Origin: CAYSIX01 sp964431205
GTDB taxonomy: Bacteria > Planctomycetota > Phycisphaerae > Phycisphaerales > Phycisphaeraceae
Direction: 5' to 3'
Length of the DNA stretch: 12,594 bases
Assembly: GCA_964431205.1 (NCBI GenBank)
Contig: CAYSIX010000116.1
Coordinates: 1 to 12,594, forward strand
The notes beneath the pieces were generated by a model. It was not told the DNA's origin and searched no databases. It saw nothing but the letters and a program-made list of their open reading frames with translations. Below, piece by piece: positions 11,667-12,594 of the stretch; the first letter of the stretch is position 1, and the number at the start of each line of letters is the position of its first letter. The translations under genes were made by a program, and so were the position numbers.

Positions 11667-12594
11667 ATGGACATGGACTGGGTGTATCTGGACAACAACG
11701 CGACGACGCGGCCGGCGCCGGAGGTGGTGGCGGCGGTGAACGAGGTGCACGAGACGCTGTGGGCGAATCCGTCCAGCGTGCACCGGTTCGGCCAGCAGGT
11801 GCGTCAGCGGGTGGAGCTGGCGCGGTCGGCGGTGGCGCGGCTGATCGGGGTGTCGCCGCGGGAGCTGGTCTTCACGTCGGGGGGGACGGAGTCGAACAAC
11901 CTGGCGATCGTGGGCGTGCTGGAGGCGGCGTTGCGTGGCGAGGGCGGGCGTCGGGCGGTGCTGATCACGACGGCGGTGGAGCACTCGGCGGTGCGGGAGC
12001 CGGCGGAGGTGATCGAGCGTCTGGGCGGGGCGGTGGTGCGGCTGCCGGTGGACGGGGACGGGGTGGTGTCGGTGGGGGCGCTGGGCGAGGCGTTGGCCGA
12101 GCACGGCAACGAGGGGGCCGTGGTGCTGGTGAGCGTGCAGTGGGCGAACAACGAGACGGGGGTGATCCAGCCGGTGGAGGCGGTGGCCGAGGCGGTGCGG
12201 GCGCATCGCGAGGGCGGGACCGAAAACGAGAAGTCGCGGGCGGATCACGTGCGTGGCGAGGGCCCACGGCGTTCGGCGCTCACCCCGGCCCTCTCCCGGG
12301 GGGAGAGGGAGTCGGGCGCTCGTACCCCGGCCGGTTCGCGAGGAGAGAGGGGGCGGGTGTATCTGCACGTGGACGCGACGCAGGCGGTGGGGAAGCTGGC
12401 GGTGGACGCGAAGGCGACGGGGGTGGACCTGCTGACGCTGTCGGGTCACAAGTTTCACGGGCCCAAGGGTGCCGGGGCGTTGTACGGGAGGCGGGGGGTG
12501 CGGTTGCGGCCGCAGGTGCGGGGGGGGCCGCAGGAGCGTGAGCGTCGGGGGGGCACGGAGAAAACGGCGGGGATCGTGGGCTTGGGGGTGGCGG
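11667..12594 (+). CDS. nifS: Cysteine desulfurase, partial, with an in-frame repeat insert
   Basis: A PLP enzyme that takes sulfur from L-cysteine for Fe-S clusters or thio-modification; the paralogue (NifS or IscS) is not resolved. The 309 codons seen run off the window before the catalytic Cys loop. The start is ATG 11667 or ATG 11673; an in-frame TAG at 11652 excludes anything earlier. Visible motifs are YLDNNATT (7-14), NPSSVH (34-39), SGGTESNN (71-78), EH with H106, NNETG (161-165), HVDATQ (D236, Q239), and SGHKFHGPKG with the Schiff-base lysine K262. The gap from NNETG to HVDATQ is about 49 residues longer than in E. coli IscS, while D236-K262 keeps the normal 26. The excess maps to residues 184-229, a repeat-derived insert. 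Outside the insert codons end almost always in G; inside they do not. The gene may be functional or recently damaged. Confidence 0.93.
   Translation, partial: MDMDWVYLDNNATTRPAPEVVAAVNEVHETLWANPSSVHRFGQQVRQRVELARSAVARLIGVSPRELVFTSGGTESNNLAIVGVLEAALRGEGGRRAVLITTAVEHSAVREPAEVIERLGGAVVRLPVDGDGVVSVGALGEALAEHGNEGAVVLVSVQWANNETGVIQPVEAVAEAVRAHREGGTENEKSRADHVRGEGPRRSALTPALSRGERESGARTPAGSRGERGRVYLHVDATQAVGKLAVDAKATGVDLLTLSGHKFHGPKGAGALYGRRGVRLRPQVRGGPQERERRGGTEKTAGIVGLGVA
12212..12349 (+). mobile_element. Palindromic repeat element inserted in frame in the desulfurase gene
   Basis: About 138 bases (46 codons) that interrupt the conserved spacing of the enzyme. Removing 12212-12349 joins RAHREG directly to RVYLHVDATQ, close to IscS. 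The core has CCCTCTCCC (12289-12297) and GGGAGAGGG (12301-12309), a perfect 9-bp inverted repeat with a 3-base loop. It reads through as SALTPALSRGERE; other frames give HPGPLPGGEG and, on the minus strand, LPPGEGRGE. I recall these peptide strings as translated forms of intergenic repeats in planctomycetes and other bacteria, but I did not check. Exact ends are uncertain by several bases, and the leading about 60 bases may belong to a different unit. No transposase is present, so spread would depend on outside enzymes. Confidence 0.75.
12275..12351 (+). repeat. Imperfect tandem duplication inside the insert
   Basis: Unit 1 (12275-12309) and unit 2 (12315-12351) both start GGCGCTC, share ACCCCGGCC after a two-base length difference, and end GAGAGGG. 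In unit 2 the left palindrome arm has changed from CTCTCCC to GGTTCGC, so its hairpin is lost. The protein shows the pair as SALTPALSRGERE and GARTPAGSRGERG. Confidence 0.75.

Noticed and set aside
12212..12357. GGGCGGG at 12212-12218 and 12351-12357 as a target-site duplication of the insert
   Set aside because: Precise removal between the two copies deletes 139 bases and breaks the reading frame. The motif is also common in such GC-rich DNA. Deletion of 138 bases fits better.

Overview
The window looks like GC-rich bacterial chromosomal DNA, most likely from a planctomycete of the Phycisphaerae type. This is inferred from gene content and style: a secreted DUF1565-like beta-helix protein, a TPR protein with a YggX-like tail, an addB-addA pair, murA, few strong Shine-Dalgarno sites, and long stop-free antisense frames. 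I could not run a taxonomic search. A run of 10 Ns at 2631-2640 marks a scaffold join, so the source is a draft or metagenome assembly and the two sides of the gap are neighbours only by scaffolding.

Layout. Left of the gap, all genes are on the minus strand. In transcription order they are a secreted parallel beta-helix protein (2527->1007), adenine phosphoribosyltransferase apt (849->334), and the first 74 codons of a membrane protein resembling the CPBP intramembrane protease family (222->1, cut by the window). Right of the gap, murA (2661-3986, plus) converges on a TPR/YggX-like protein (4857->4180, minus). That gene diverges from a tightly coupled addB-addA pair (4949-7801 and 7798-11019, plus; ATGA overlap). 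A 647-base region without a convincing gene (11020-11666) follows and is rich in short tandem repeats. The 5' part of a cysteine desulfurase (11667 onward, plus) runs off the right edge.

Roles. MurA starts peptidoglycan precursor synthesis. AddA (UvrD-type helicase plus nuclease) and AddB (helicase-like scaffold plus nuclease) would together process double-strand DNA ends for recombination. Apt salvages adenine. The desulfurase supplies sulfur for Fe-S clusters or thiolation. Nothing ties these into one pathway; apart from addB-addA this is a housekeeping neighbourhood.

Most notable: (1) the cysteine desulfurase gene carries an in-frame insert of about 138 bp built from a duplicated palindromic repeat (CCCTCTCCC/GGGAGAGGG). 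It reads through as the 'LTPALSRGERE' type of peptide between conserved blocks of the enzyme, much like the palindromic elements known inside Rickettsia genes. (2) The spacer before it holds three different short tandem arrays, two of them in exact heptamer phase, and the murA/TPR spacer holds an octamer array. (3) murA switches abruptly from GTG to GTC valine codons near codon 175. No CRISPR array, tRNA, rRNA or transposase gene was seen.
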